A DNA stretch of 52,176 bases from Planctomycetota bacterium. GTDB lineage: Bacteria > Planctomycetota > Planctomycetia > Gemmatales > Gemmataceae. The notes beneath the pieces were generated by a model. That model did not search any database. It was not told the DNA's origin and saw only the letters and a program-made list of their open reading frames with translations. Location: NCBI GenBank assembly GCA_016195405.1, contig JACPZP010000068.1, positions 1-52,176 of the forward strand. Direction: 5' to 3'. The translations under genes were made by a program, and so were the position numbers. Numbering within the stretch: the first letter of the stretch is position 1; each line of letters begins with the position of its first letter. Below are positions 7,668 to 16,179 of the stretch, piece by piece.

Positions 7668-9598
7668 TTGGTGCGTTGTTTCATCTTTTCGCAGTAGTCC
7701 TTGTTGTGCAGCAGATGGCTGTCGCCGGGGAAGTAGTCGAGGCCGACGCGGTAGATGCGAATCGCCTCGTCCCAGTTCTTCGCGTTCATCGCCGGCTTGG
7801 CCCAATTGTCGACCGTCGCGAGGGCGCCGTTTTGAAGGTGATCCTGTTTGGGATAGGCTTTTAGACCCTCCGTGTACTTGTCCAGCGCCGCCTGCCAATC
7901 TTTCTTGTCGGCCAGATGGCGTCCCCAGCGGCCATAAGCGATCGCGGCGGCTTGGGCTTCCTGATCCGCCTTGGCGAACAGCGGACGGCAGATCGCGATG
8001 GCCGCCACGGCGTCCGCGAACTTCTTGTCGTTGGCCAGCTTTTCGATTTGCCAGGATGCATATCCCGCGCCTCGGGCCGTCACTTCGGACACGTCTGGGA
8101 ATTGTTCGCGCAGGGCCTTGTAGTGCGCGATCACGGCTTCCCGTCCGGACTTCTCTCCTATCCTCCTAAGCGCCTCTTGCGTGTGATAACCGATGCCCGC
8201 GATGATTTCCCTGTCCTTGGGATCCAGGGCATAAGCGCGAGCCAGCACTTTCAATGAGCCGTCGGCATCGTTTTTGACTAAGAGCGATTGCGACCAACTC
8301 CGGTACATGCTGCTGCGCTCTTGAAGCAGCTCCTTACGGGCATCCGGCGGCAACAGTTTCAAGCCGGTCTCGACGGCGTCAAGGGCCGCTTCCCAGCCTT
8401 TGTCGCGCTGAATCTTGTCGGCGTGCCGGGTGATCCAGACGCTGGGTTTGCGAAATTCTCGGTCGCTTGGAAGGGCCGCGGCGGCGCGCTCAATGATCTT
8501 CAGCGCTTCCGCCCCTCGGCCTTCCGATAAGGTGGCCTCGATGTACTGAGACCAGACGACTTGATGATTATTGCGCAAGCCGTCCGATTTCGGAGCGATG
8601 CTTTGTCCGAATGCAAGCACGCGAACCGCATCCTCGAATTTCTTTTCCTTGCTCAGGTCCGGCCCCCAGTTCACGAAAATCGCCAACAGGTTGTTGGTCG
8701 CCGTCTGGTCCGTGGGATCGAGAGCCAGAGCCCCCAGGTAACAGCGGATGGCTTCGAGGTGCTGGGGCGGCTTGACCTGGGCGAAGGCAACTCCGCGATT
8801 GGAATAGATCATGGCGGCAATGCCGGGCCCGTCCACCTCGTGACCGTCCTTGCGGTCCGGCACAAAGCCGAACACGACCACTCCGGGTCGCTTGAGCTTT
8901 GTTTGCCAATCGAAGCCGTTGGGATTGGTCGGCTCGACCTGAATGCGCTCGCCGCCTTCGATCATGTCCAGAGCGGCGTGGCCCGGAAGAAAGCCGCTTC
9001 CAGGAATCGAGATCGCCTTGAGTTCCAAGCCCAGCTTTGAGCCGACAAGATAGTAAAGGGCCGTGGAGGAGACACAGTTGTACTTGCCCGTATCGAAGAT
9101 CGTCGCGAAGGACGTTTGCTTGCTCTCATATCCCTTGTTCATCGCTGCCTTGTGCAGGACCGTCATCAGCGTCTCGCCGCGCTCACGATTGTTCTTGGCG
9201 TCCTTGACGGCTTCGCGCGCCTTGGCTGCCAGCTTGTCGTAGTGTTCGCGGTACTTGGCACGGGCATCCGCTTTCTCGATTCCCGAAGCGAACAGCATCG
9301 CGTCCAAGAGGAGAGCTTCATCGAATTTGCCTTCGCGGTTCTTGGTCTTCAGCTCCCAAGCCTTGGCAAGCAGTTGACGTTCTTCTGTGCTGAGCGCCGG
9401 CACGTCGCCCATCTTCAATTCGGACAGCCGGTCGTAAACCTCAAGAGGCGCCTGCGCCAAGCCATAGGACGGCTTATTCTGACCTTTTTTGCTCTGACCC
9501 CAAGCAACGCCTTGGGGCCCCCAGGCCATGCTGGCGAGAACCGCGACCAGCCCGAGAATCCATGGATGAACTCGATGCCATCGAGGTTGCTGAACCAT
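7664..9598 (-). CDS. Exported transglutaminase-like/TPR repeat protein
   Basis: A 644-aa protein with an N-terminal hydrophobic signal (about residues 12-34). A transglutaminase-like fold follows, with YNCVSSTALYYLV (Cys175), a conserved PGHAAL (His207) and an acidic residue in VEPTN (Glu222). This is the Cys-His-Asp/Glu order of the SirB1/transglutaminase-core type. From about residue 260 to the end it is built of TPR-like helical repeats, e.g. AIRCYLGALALDPTDQTATNN and DEAIRIYRVGLDYFPGDS. It lies between tssG and the kinase gene, 144 bases from the latter. The substrate is unknown, and a link to secretion rests only on position. GGGAG precedes the ATG. Confidence 0.8.
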   Translation of the reverse strand: MVQQPRWHRVHPWILGLVAVLASMAWGPQGVAWGQSKKGQNKPSYGLAQAPLEVYDRLSELKMGDVPALSTEERQLLAKAWELKTKNREGKFDEALLLDAMLFASGIEKADARAKYREHYDKLAAKAREAVKDAKNNRERGETLMTVLHKAAMNKGYESKQTSFATIFDTGKYNCVSSTALYYLVGSKLGLELKAISIPGSGFLPGHAALDMIEGGERIQVEPTNPNGFDWQTKLKRPGVVVFGFVPDRKDGHEVDGPGIAAMIYSNRGVAFAQVKPPQHLEAIRCYLGALALDPTDQTATNNLLAIFVNWGPDLSKEKKFEDAVRVLAFGQSIAPKSDGLRNNHQVVWSQYIEATLSEGRGAEALKIIERAAAALPSDREFRKPSVWITRHADKIQRDKGWEAALDAVETGLKLLPPDARKELLQERSSMYRSWSQSLLVKNDADGSLKVLARAYALDPKDREIIAGIGYHTQEALRRIGEKSGREAVIAHYKALREQFPDVSEVTARGAGYASWQIEKLANDKKFADAVAAIAICRPLFAKADQEAQAAAIAYGRWGRHLADKKDWQAALDKYTEGLKAYPKQDHLQNGALATVDNWAKPAMNAKNWDEAIRIYRVGLDYFPGDSHLLHNKDYCEKMKQRTK

Positions 9599-9710
9599 GA
9601 CGTGCTCCCCGCTACTGCGAAAATCGTGTTGGATGGTGAAAAGCGCCCATCGCGCCGGGACGCCCTCTTCAAGGCTAATTCACATTCCAGAGAGAAAGCG
9701 GACAAGGCAA

Positions 9711-9818
9711 ATGAAAAAACTGGTTTTCTTTCGAGATCGTGGCGGAAAATACGTAGTGTGTGCAGAAGGAGAGTTTGGTAAAATAACTCAGTTCCCGTGG
9801 CTCAAAAGAGAAGACTAA
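9711..9818 (+). CDS. 35-aa ORF coupled to the DUF433 antitoxin
   Basis: A short ORF (MKKLVFFRDRGGKYVVCAEG at its start) whose TAA stop overlaps the antitoxin ATG in TAATG, the arrangement of translational coupling. AAGGC lies just upstream of its ATG. I recognise no family. It could be a leader peptide, a third member of the cassette, or the remains of a longer gene. Confidence 0.4.
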   Translation: MKKLVFFRDRGGKYVVCAEGEFGKITQFPWLKRED

Positions 9819-10159
9819 TGGAAAACGAAGTCAACATCGTCGATCGTGGCCGAGGCCTGCAACTGTCAACCAGCAGAGTGACGGTTCAGGATCTTGTTCC
9901 CTATTTCCAAGAGGGTTGCTCCCATGACGAGATCCTTCGTTGGATTCCGACGCTCAATGACGAGGAAGTCACCGTTGTGGAACGCTACTACCGAGAACAT
10001 CAGGCGGAGTTAGACGAAGAGGACAGGCGCATTCGGGAACGAAACGCTCAGCGATCGAATCCGCCGGAGGTTGAGAAGATCCTTCAAGAAGGCGCCGCCA
10101 AAATTCAGGTGCTGAGGGAACGCCTGCTGCAGGCAAAAACCAACGGAGCTGCTTCTTGA
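9818..10159 (+). CDS. DUF433-type antitoxin
   Basis: A 113-aa protein with a DUF433 (VapB45-like) DNA-binding core: STSRVTVQDLVPYFQEGCSH, then DEILRWIPTLNDEEVTVVER, matching the family's RVTVxDxxxxxxxGxSxEEIxxxxPxLxxExV. The C-terminal part is charged and helical, as expected of a toxin-binding tail. Its TGA overlaps the TTG start of the next gene, so the two are translationally coupled. The usual role of such proteins is to neutralise the toxin and repress their own promoter. The ATG at 9818 is preferred over an in-frame GTG at 9797 because the family sequence starts there. Confidence 0.72.
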   Translation: MENEVNIVDRGRGLQLSTSRVTVQDLVPYFQEGCSHDEILRWIPTLNDEEVTVVERYYREHQAELDEEDRRIRERNAQRSNPPEVEKILQEGAAKIQVLRERLLQAKTNGAAS

Positions 10160-10566
10160 AAGGAATACTCGCGGACGTCAACATCGAAGGGTACGTCGAT
10201 CAGCTCGTGACTGTCATGCAAGCAGATCCGTGGAGGCTCTTCTGGGACTATTTCCAGTTGCGTTATGTGCGATTCCATGACGTCGGTTTGAGCCCGCAAG
10301 CACCTGATTCCATAGTTTGGCATACATGCCAGCGTCAAAGTTTGTTTCTGATTACCGACAACCGTAACAAAGATGCTCCCGATTCTCTGGAAGCAACCAT
10401 CCGCATGCACACGACTTCCACGTCGTTGCCGGTATTTACTGTAGGCGATATACCGCGCCTTCGCCGCGATCTGTCGTACGCGCAGAAGGTCATTGAGAAC
10501 CTGTTCATCTATTTGCTACAAGAAGATTCTCGGAACCGGTCGGCTATTCCTTCCTTGATGCGCTAA
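10156..10566 (+). CDS. PIN-like (DUF5615/VapC45-type) toxin
   Basis: A 136-aa protein beginning with ILADVNIEG, the first acidic motif of the DUF5615/Mut7-C-type PIN-like fold. It later has LFLITDNRNKD, the usual xLxTxDxDF-like strand. PIN-like toxins are metal-dependent RNases. The start is a TTG overlapping the antitoxin stop codon. The 3' end overlaps the end of convergent tssG by 23 bases. It is followed by no further gene on this strand, so the cassette is a small island inside the T6SS cluster. Catalytic activity is inferred; the second acidic motif is weaker than usual (DNRN rather than DRDF). Confidence 0.65.
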   Translation: MKGILADVNIEGYVDQLVTVMQADPWRLFWDYFQLRYVRFHDVGLSPQAPDSIVWHTCQRQSLFLITDNRNKDAPDSLEATIRMHTTSTSLPVFTVGDIPRLRRDLSYAQKVIENLFIYLLQEDSRNRSAIPSLMR

Positions 10567-11746
10567 ATATCAAGTCCTCCGCTTGAAAAACCGCCTCCTC
10601 CGCGTCCAGCGTCTTGGGCTTTCTGCGCGACCACGTGTTCCACCCTAGCCGGGAGCCCATGCCGCCGGCGCCTGGGCCGAGGTTGCAGCCGGGCACTTCG
10701 TCTTTGCGCAGGACGAGCTGAAACTCCATGTCCATCTCGGGTCCGACGTAGAGGCGGACGAGCTTCGTTAAGAGGAACAAAGCTTTGCGCTCGGGAATCG
10801 GGCTGCGGTCAGGCAGGAATGCTTGAAATTGCTCATAAGACAATGGGCCCAGGCGAATGCGGATCTTGCTTTGCACGTCCCAGATGCGATCGCCGACGAT
10901 GACGTTGAGCCCCATCTGGTTGGGTCCGCCCAGAGCGGTGCAGTTGTCGGGTTCCAGACGAAGCCATTGGCCATGAAACTGAATCACGTCAACCGGCAAG
11001 CGCAGGTAGGCGCGCAGCATCGCTTCCAGGTTGACGGCATTGCGAGGCCGATGGGCGAAAAAGCCGCTATAGCGCAAGAGGGCCAGGTCGTCGATACGGC
11101 CCAGCTCGCGCTCCTGCGGCCTATGGTCGCGAATCTCCAGCGTGGTGATGCGAAGGCGGTTCCGCAAGGAGGGCGTGCTCAGCCCCATCAGACTTAAGAG
11201 GCCCAGGGTGAAGGGGTCGGGTTCGCGCTTGGCAAACTCCCTACGCTCGAACGGGAGAAAGAATCGGTACTTCTCCCAAGCCCGGTAAAACAGGGAAATG
11301 AAACGGTGATTGAACAGATCGAACCAGTCGCGCAGGGCATGCTTTTCCCGGCCCTTGGCTTCCCGGTCCAGACGCAGCAGCAATTCCGTGTAGTGACGTG
11401 GAAGCACGCCGCTGGGACCCGTCAATCCCATGAACGAGACGGTCATGGCCGGCAGTGGGATGTCCGCTGTGGGGCGTCTTATCTCGTAAATCGTGCTGGG
11501 CGGAAAGTCGAGCGAGAGACGGGCGTGTAAGCGCACCGTCTCCGAGGCGGGCGGGTTGGCCAGTCCCACGGCGCTCCGCTCCGGCAGGAGGCGCTCCATG
11601 ACGCGCACAGCCTGGAAAAAATCGAAGACGTAGCCTTCTTCGAAGAGCCAGTCTTCCAGGGTGCGTTCGCGCGGAGTCCGCGCTCGGGAGCCGGAACGGC
11701 CGCCGTCAGTTACTGGAGCAGTCGGTTTGCCGCCCGTGGTGGCCAT
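10544..11746 (-). CDS. tssG: TssG T6SS baseplate protein
   Basis: TssG (ImpH/VasB) builds the baseplate wedge with TssF, TssE and TssK. The 400-aa protein has the family's N-terminal pattern: LFEEGYVFDFFQAVRVMERL (residues about 33-52), then SLDFPPSTI, a stretch with MTVSFMGLTGPSGVLPRHY, and DWFDLFNHRFISLFYRAWEKY. The start overlaps the end of tssF by 37 bases, a tighter link than the usual 4-base overlap. The 3' end overlaps the convergent toxin gene. It is the last gene of the tssE-tssF-tssG set. Confidence 0.93.
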   Translation of the reverse strand: MATTGGKPTAPVTDGGRSGSRARTPRERTLEDWLFEEGYVFDFFQAVRVMERLLPERSAVGLANPPASETVRLHARLSLDFPPSTIYEIRRPTADIPLPAMTVSFMGLTGPSGVLPRHYTELLLRLDREAKGREKHALRDWFDLFNHRFISLFYRAWEKYRFFLPFERREFAKREPDPFTLGLLSLMGLSTPSLRNRLRITTLEIRDHRPQERELGRIDDLALLRYSGFFAHRPRNAVNLEAMLRAYLRLPVDVIQFHGQWLRLEPDNCTALGGPNQMGLNVIVGDRIWDVQSKIRIRLGPLSYEQFQAFLPDRSPIPERKALFLLTKLVRLYVGPEMDMEFQLVLRKDEVPGCNLGPGAGGMGSRLGWNTWSRRKPKTLDAEEAVFQAEDLIFSASRKE

Positions 11747-13575
11747 TTCTTAAAGGGTCCTTCCGCTTGTTTCGTCTTCGCGATCAACTGCGTGAATGAA
11801 TTCACGGCCGCGTACATGCTTAGGAAGCGTTCCAGCACGCAGGCGAAGAGGAACAGGCCGACGCCGACGTAGTTGCGTTCATCGAATTCCAGCGTCACTT
11901 CCGTCCCACGGCAAAAGCCGATCTGCGGGCCTTGGCTCACGCGCCCCAAGACCGGCCGGCATTTCAGCCCGGTAATGCCTTCGATGACCTGCTGGTTGAC
12001 GCGTGCCAGTTGCGGGACGAGCATGACCTCGGAGAAGTCGCATAGCCGCAGCATCTCCTGCAGGGCTTGACGGCCTTCGGCGGGATCGGTCAATGACACA
12101 TGGTTGAGATTATTTTGAGCCAGCAAGCGCCAATAGGTGCCGCGGCGCAAGGGCGGGCGCAACGGCATTGTCGGCAAGTACAAGCAAACCACACGGCCGG
12201 GGACGTCGACCCCAGAATCCGGGATCAGGGCTTCTTCGGGCCGCTGAAAGCGGACGGCCCAATCGCGGTTGGAGCATGTGGTTTGCACGTTGAGCACGGC
12301 CTCGGCCGGCAGACGCGGATTGAACTCCGAATCAACCAAGGTCAGGTACACTTCGGTCCCCACATCGCCGTCGACGAAGGAAGGCCGCCGCGGCGCGTAC
12401 CAGAACGCATAACCGGCGCGCTCCGTGCTTGCTGGGAGGCGATAGAACGGCTGAAAATCAATCGTCTCGCGGCGCGCCGGGTCAAAGGCCAGGACCGAGT
12501 CAACCGAAAAGACCTCCATTCCCATCGGTTGGTTGCGCGATGGGACAATGCGGTATTCCGACGTTCTCTGCGTCATCGCCAGAGGCTCGGCGCTTTTCGC
12601 GAATAAGTTGATGATCGGCGCGCAGCCGAGCAGAAAGGTGCGCTGGGTCACTCCCTGTTCCAGGTTTTCCTCGGCTCGGCTCAGGAAAAAGATCACTTCC
12701 ACTTTCTTCCCGAATCCGGCCTCCGCGACGCGGCGCCATCCCCCCAGATCCACGAACAGGAACTTTTCGCGGAAGCTCATGAATTCGGTCAGGATGCGGT
12801 AGCCGAGAAACGATTCCTCGGGAATGGGCAGCAAGCCTTCGTCCGATCCGAGACCCACTTGAAAAAGACTCTCCGCGGAGGGCAAGGCAATGACTTCTCT
12901 GCTGCCGCTTGGATCCATCGATCGGAAGGCCACCTGCAGAGTGTGGCTAAAGAGCGCTCCATACAAATTGGAGATGACCTGCCGGTCGCCGCTCAGATGG
13001 AAGCGCAACGTGTCTAGAGCGAGGTCGGAAAAGGAATGGGGCGCCATGCATTCCAGTTGCAACACGACAGCGGCTACGGTGCGCGGCGGGACTGCCAACC
13101 CGGCTGGGAAGTAACTCCGGTACACCTTGGCGCCGCTCACCTGGATGGGCCAAAGTGTCACGGGATATCCGGTCCGCCACTGGCACGGAATCGGCTTCTC
13201 GCCTTGCGGCCCAAGCGGTCGCGTGCGCAGGCGTGTGTGCTTCGGGATAAGCTTGCCGGCGCGCAGGACCGCGGCTTGCGTATCGACGCTGAATTGGGCG
13301 ATCGACATCGACGGAACCGGCGCGAGCAAGTGCGGATACAGGATTTGTAAGAGGGCTTCGCTCAGTTCCGGGAATTCGCTGTCGAGCTTGTGGTGGAGAC
13401 GCCCGGCGAGAAGCGCGAATCCTTCGATGAAGCGGTTCAGGTGCGGATCGGCGGGCCGCGTTGGATCGGGGATCAGTCGACCGGCCTCGGCCGGATATCG
13501 GCGGGCAAGACCGCGGGCGAGTTCGTCAAAGCCCGCTAGCTCTCGTTCGTAGTAATCTTCGAGCGGTAGGCTCAT
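11710..13575 (-). CDS. tssF: TssF T6SS baseplate protein (copy 1)
   Basis: TssF (ImpG/VasA) is the main wedge protein of the T6SS baseplate. The 621-aa product opens with YYERELAGFDELARGLARRY, then FIEGFALLAGRLHHKLDSEF and LLQILYPHLLAPVPSM, the classic family start. It ends with an FLxxYAAVNSFTQ-like motif before a short basic tail (KWPPR). Length is normal for the family. The ATG overlaps the tssE stop as ATGA. A second TssF of the same length lies at 41723-43588. Confidence 0.94.
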   Translation of the reverse strand: MSLPLEDYYERELAGFDELARGLARRYPAEAGRLIPDPTRPADPHLNRFIEGFALLAGRLHHKLDSEFPELSEALLQILYPHLLAPVPSMSIAQFSVDTQAAVLRAGKLIPKHTRLRTRPLGPQGEKPIPCQWRTGYPVTLWPIQVSGAKVYRSYFPAGLAVPPRTVAAVVLQLECMAPHSFSDLALDTLRFHLSGDRQVISNLYGALFSHTLQVAFRSMDPSGSREVIALPSAESLFQVGLGSDEGLLPIPEESFLGYRILTEFMSFREKFLFVDLGGWRRVAEAGFGKKVEVIFFLSRAEENLEQGVTQRTFLLGCAPIINLFAKSAEPLAMTQRTSEYRIVPSRNQPMGMEVFSVDSVLAFDPARRETIDFQPFYRLPASTERAGYAFWYAPRRPSFVDGDVGTEVYLTLVDSEFNPRLPAEAVLNVQTTCSNRDWAVRFQRPEEALIPDSGVDVPGRVVCLYLPTMPLRPPLRRGTYWRLLAQNNLNHVSLTDPAEGRQALQEMLRLCDFSEVMLVPQLARVNQQVIEGITGLKCRPVLGRVSQGPQIGFCRGTEVTLEFDERNYVGVGLFLFACVLERFLSMYAAVNSFTQLIAKTKQAEGPFKKWPPRAANRLLQ

Positions 13576-14060
13576 GATTCCGTCGGCTTGGTGGAAAGCT
13601 GCAGCGTGAGTTGGCCGGTTTCCTTCGCGGTGGCATCAAACGCCACTTCCGGCGCCGGTTCAATCATCAAGCGAGCGTCGATGCGAAAGCGCAAGGAAGG
13701 CAATTTTTCGCCTTCGGGATTCAGCAACGTGACCCGTACATCGCGCAGCCGCGGCTCGTTGCGGATTACCGTTGCTTCCACGACTCGAGCGATGTCCTGG
13801 CGCTGCTGCGGCGTGATGGCCGGCATCGAGGTGATTTCGGGCAACCCATATCCCAATATGGAATTGCGAACCCTCTCCCGATTCTTGGCCATGGGGCCGA
13901 GCGTTTGCTTGGTGTTGAGCAAATCTTCGAGATCTTCGCGCACGGATTCCATCATGTCGTGAAGGGTGTAGCCGGGCTGTCCCCCCGTGCCGGTCTCCGG
14001 ATCGGTAAGGCGATCCAAGATGGACGGCACCAGTTTTTGCAGCGGATCGACGCGGGCCAT
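13572..14060 (-). CDS. tssE: TssE (gp25-like) baseplate protein
   Basis: TssE is the gp25-like baseplate protein that starts sheath assembly. The 162-aa product has LVPSILDRLTD near the start and LHDMMESVREDLEDLLNTK (about residues 37-55). It then has VRNSILGYGLPEI, and a C-terminal sheet with EPRLRDVRVTLLNPEGEK. This is the gp25 pattern of SVxxDLExLLNTR, SVxNYGLPD and EPRLxxVxV. The frame is open upstream to 14402, but the family start matches the ATG at 14060. It is first of three minus-strand genes with overlapping ends. Just upstream, the divergent strand begins the YkgJ-tssA-tssC set. Confidence 0.92.
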   Translation of the reverse strand: MARVDPLQKLVPSILDRLTDPETGTGGQPGYTLHDMMESVREDLEDLLNTKQTLGPMAKNRERVRNSILGYGLPEITSMPAITPQQRQDIARVVEATVIRNEPRLRDVRVTLLNPEGEKLPSLRFRIDARLMIEPAPEVAFDATAKETGQLTLQLSTKPTES

Positions 14061-14184
14061 GGAACCAGCATAACGTTTTCCTACATCAAATCCAGAGAAG
14101 GAGTTCATGGCGAACGTCGCCGCGTAAGCGCCGCGTGTCATCCACGTCGGGCAGACGCCTCGACGCTCGCCTCGGAATTGCGTC

Positions 14185-14934
14185 ATGACGCCTGAGCATT
14201 CGCCGATGTTGCGCGTCGCCTTGCGCGTGTTGGATGAATCCGTGGTCGTGGAGTCGCCGCGGCCGGAGGGACCGGTGCGGATGGACCAGGCGCTGCCGTT
14301 CTTCTGGGAACTGGATGACAAAGCCATCGGCGTGGCCATACGTCGCGCCGAATCCGAAGGGAAAAGCATTTCGTGCTGTAAAGGCTGCGCGGCGTGCTGC
14401 AAGGCTCAGCCGGTGCCGGTGACACCGCCGGAAGCGTATTCGCTGTACCTTTTGGTCGAGTCGATGCCGCCGCCGCGCCGCGACGAAATCCGTGGCCGCT
14501 TCGCCGACCGGGTGCGGCGCCTGCGCGAAGCCGGGCTTGACCAGCATTTCTTGCAGCGGCAGTCAGACTTGACCAAGGACGAGGCCCGGACCATTGCCGA
14601 ACGCTACTTCCGTCTCGGTCTGGTTTGTCCGTTTCTGGAAGACGATAGCTGCGGGATCTACGAGGTGCGGCCCTTCGTGTGCCGGCAATATCTGGTGACT
14701 TCGCCTGCCGCGCTTTGCGTCGATCCGTTCAACAATCCGGTTAGGCCCGTGCCAATGCCCATCGCGGCGGCCGGCGCGACCCTGCAAGCGGGCGAGAAGT
14801 TGACCGGCACGTTCCAGTTCACCGTGCCGCTGGTGCTGGCCCTCGAATATGCGGAGAGCCGCCGCCAGGAGTTGGAGCAAACATTCCCTGCCCGCCCGTT
14901 GTACCAGACCTGGCTTGAGGCCGTTTCAAAGTAG
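14185..14934 (+). CDS. YkgJ-family cysteine-cluster protein (copy 1)
   Basis: A 249-aa protein with the two cysteine clusters of the YkgJ/Fe-S-type family. The first is CCKGCAACC (Cys64, 65, 68, 71, 72). The second is CPFLEDDSCGIYEVRPFVC, followed by a further Cys in VTSPAALC. These are thought to bind zinc or an iron-sulphur centre; the biochemical role is not established. It stands alone between divergent tssE and tssA. Its AAG-TAG end is supplied by the GTAG head of the adjoining palindrome. Two paralogues (18528-19319 and 25501-26286) also border T6SS genes. Confidence 0.85.
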   Translation: MTPEHSPMLRVALRVLDESVVVESPRPEGPVRMDQALPFFWELDDKAIGVAIRRAESEGKSISCCKGCAACCKAQPVPVTPPEAYSLYLLVESMPPPRRDEIRGRFADRVRRLREAGLDQHFLQRQSDLTKDEARTIAERYFRLGLVCPFLEDDSCGIYEVRPFVCRQYLVTSPAALCVDPFNNPVRPVPMPIAAAGATLQAGEKLTGTFQFTVPLVLALEYAESRRQELEQTFPARPLYQTWLEAVSK

Positions 14935-14986
14935 GACGGTTTTGCAAACCGTCCGGTCGAACGGACGGATTGCCAATCCGTCCTAC
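14931..14986. repeat. REPIN-like double hairpin, GTAGGACGG class
   Basis: GTAG head, hairpin GGACGGTTT-tgc-AAACCGTCC, spacer ggtcgaac, hairpin GGACGGATTG-cc-AATCCGTCC, then CTAC. The head contains the TAG stop of the YkgJ gene. It is the same class as 2521-2547. Confidence 0.85.
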
Positions 14987-15093
14987 GCGTAATTGCGAGT
15001 TTTGCAATCGAGTTGCTTGCGTTCGCGATAGGCTTGCCCTATCATAGCGGCAACCGATTTCAGGTCTTGCTCCATCAAACTTTAAGGTCATTC

Positions 15094-16128
15094 ATGGCTT
15101 CCGCTGCCTTGTTGGATTTCGTGGCCCTCGTCGCCCCTATTCCCGGCGAGACTCCCGCCGGCTCGTCCGTCCCTTTAACCGTGCGGCAAAAGCTCGAGTC
15201 GTTGCGGAAGGAATTTGAGCCCCATCCGGACAATCCTTCCTTGCCGCCGGTGCCCAAGAAACCTGACTGGCAGGCGATTGAGCGGATGTCGATTGACACC
15301 CTGAGCAACACGTCCAAGGACCTGGAAACCGCGTTTCGACTTACCGAAGCTCTGGTCAAGAATCACGGCGTCGCCGGCTTGCGCGACGGCTTGCATCTGC
15401 TCAATGAGTTGGCGGCTCAGTGTTGGGAGCGCTTGCACCCCATGCCCGACGAAGGCGAGGGCATGGAAGTGCGCGCGGAACGGTTTTACTGGATGACGGA
15501 ACCGGACAAAGGCGCGCGTTTTCCAAATTCCGTTCGGGCCATGCCGCTTGTCAAGGTCAAGGATCACATTCTCAGCTACCAGGACTTGCAGTTGGCCATG
15601 CGTGGCCAAGGCACAATGCCCGCAGGGGCTTTTGAGACTGCCGAACCCGCGAGCGGCGACGTCGCGGAGGACTTGGCCCAGTGCGTGGCCGAACTGAACC
15701 AGCTCGAACTCGTTCTGGCGGAAAAATGCGCCCCTGATCCGCCCGCCTGGACCGGCCTGCGGCACGCGATGGACGAGTGTCAGAATTTCATGAACAAAGT
15801 GCTGCGCCGCATGGCCCCGGCGGATGCATCCGCTAACGGCGCTCCGGGAAGCGGGGGCATGGGGGGCGGGGACATGCCTCAAGCTATCGCCTCACGCGAA
15901 GAAGCCTACCGCCAGCTCGGCCAGATCGCGAATGTGCTCGAACAGTTGGAGCCGCACAGCCCGATTCCGTACTTGTTGCGGCGCGCCATTGAACTTGGGA
16001 AAATGCCCTTCCGGCAATTGATTCAAGAAATAGTGCGGGAACCGAGTCTTTTGGCCGAGGTCCAGCGTGAATTCGGCATAAAACAGGGGGAGGGCGGATC
16101 CGTTGCCGACTCCTCCCAAACAGAATGA
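15094..16128 (+). CDS. tssA: TssA T6SS assembly protein
   Basis: TssA caps and coordinates assembly of the T6SS baseplate, sheath and tube. The 344-aa protein has the ImpA N-terminal domain (PIPGETPAGSSV near residue 14, then DWQAIERMSIDTLSNTSKDL and LLNELAAQCWERLHPMPDEG). A glycine-rich linker (GAPGSGGMGGGD) precedes a short C-terminal domain with AIASREEAYRQLGQIANVLE and LEPHSPIPYLLRRAIELG. That C-terminal pattern is the one shared by short TssA forms. The ATG at 15094, preceded by AAGG, gives the expected family N-terminus. tssC starts 51 bases downstream. Confidence 0.92.
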   Translation: MASAALLDFVALVAPIPGETPAGSSVPLTVRQKLESLRKEFEPHPDNPSLPPVPKKPDWQAIERMSIDTLSNTSKDLETAFRLTEALVKNHGVAGLRDGLHLLNELAAQCWERLHPMPDEGEGMEVRAERFYWMTEPDKGARFPNSVRAMPLVKVKDHILSYQDLQLAMRGQGTMPAGAFETAEPASGDVAEDLAQCVAELNQLELVLAEKCAPDPPAWTGLRHAMDECQNFMNKVLRRMAPADASANGAPGSGGMGGGDMPQAIASREEAYRQLGQIANVLEQLEPHSPIPYLLRRAIELGKMPFRQLIQEIVREPSLLAEVQREFGIKQGEGGSVADSSQTE

Positions 16129-16179
16129 CCCTTGACCGGACAATCCTTCACGGGACAAACCTTCACTGGAGAAATAGCC

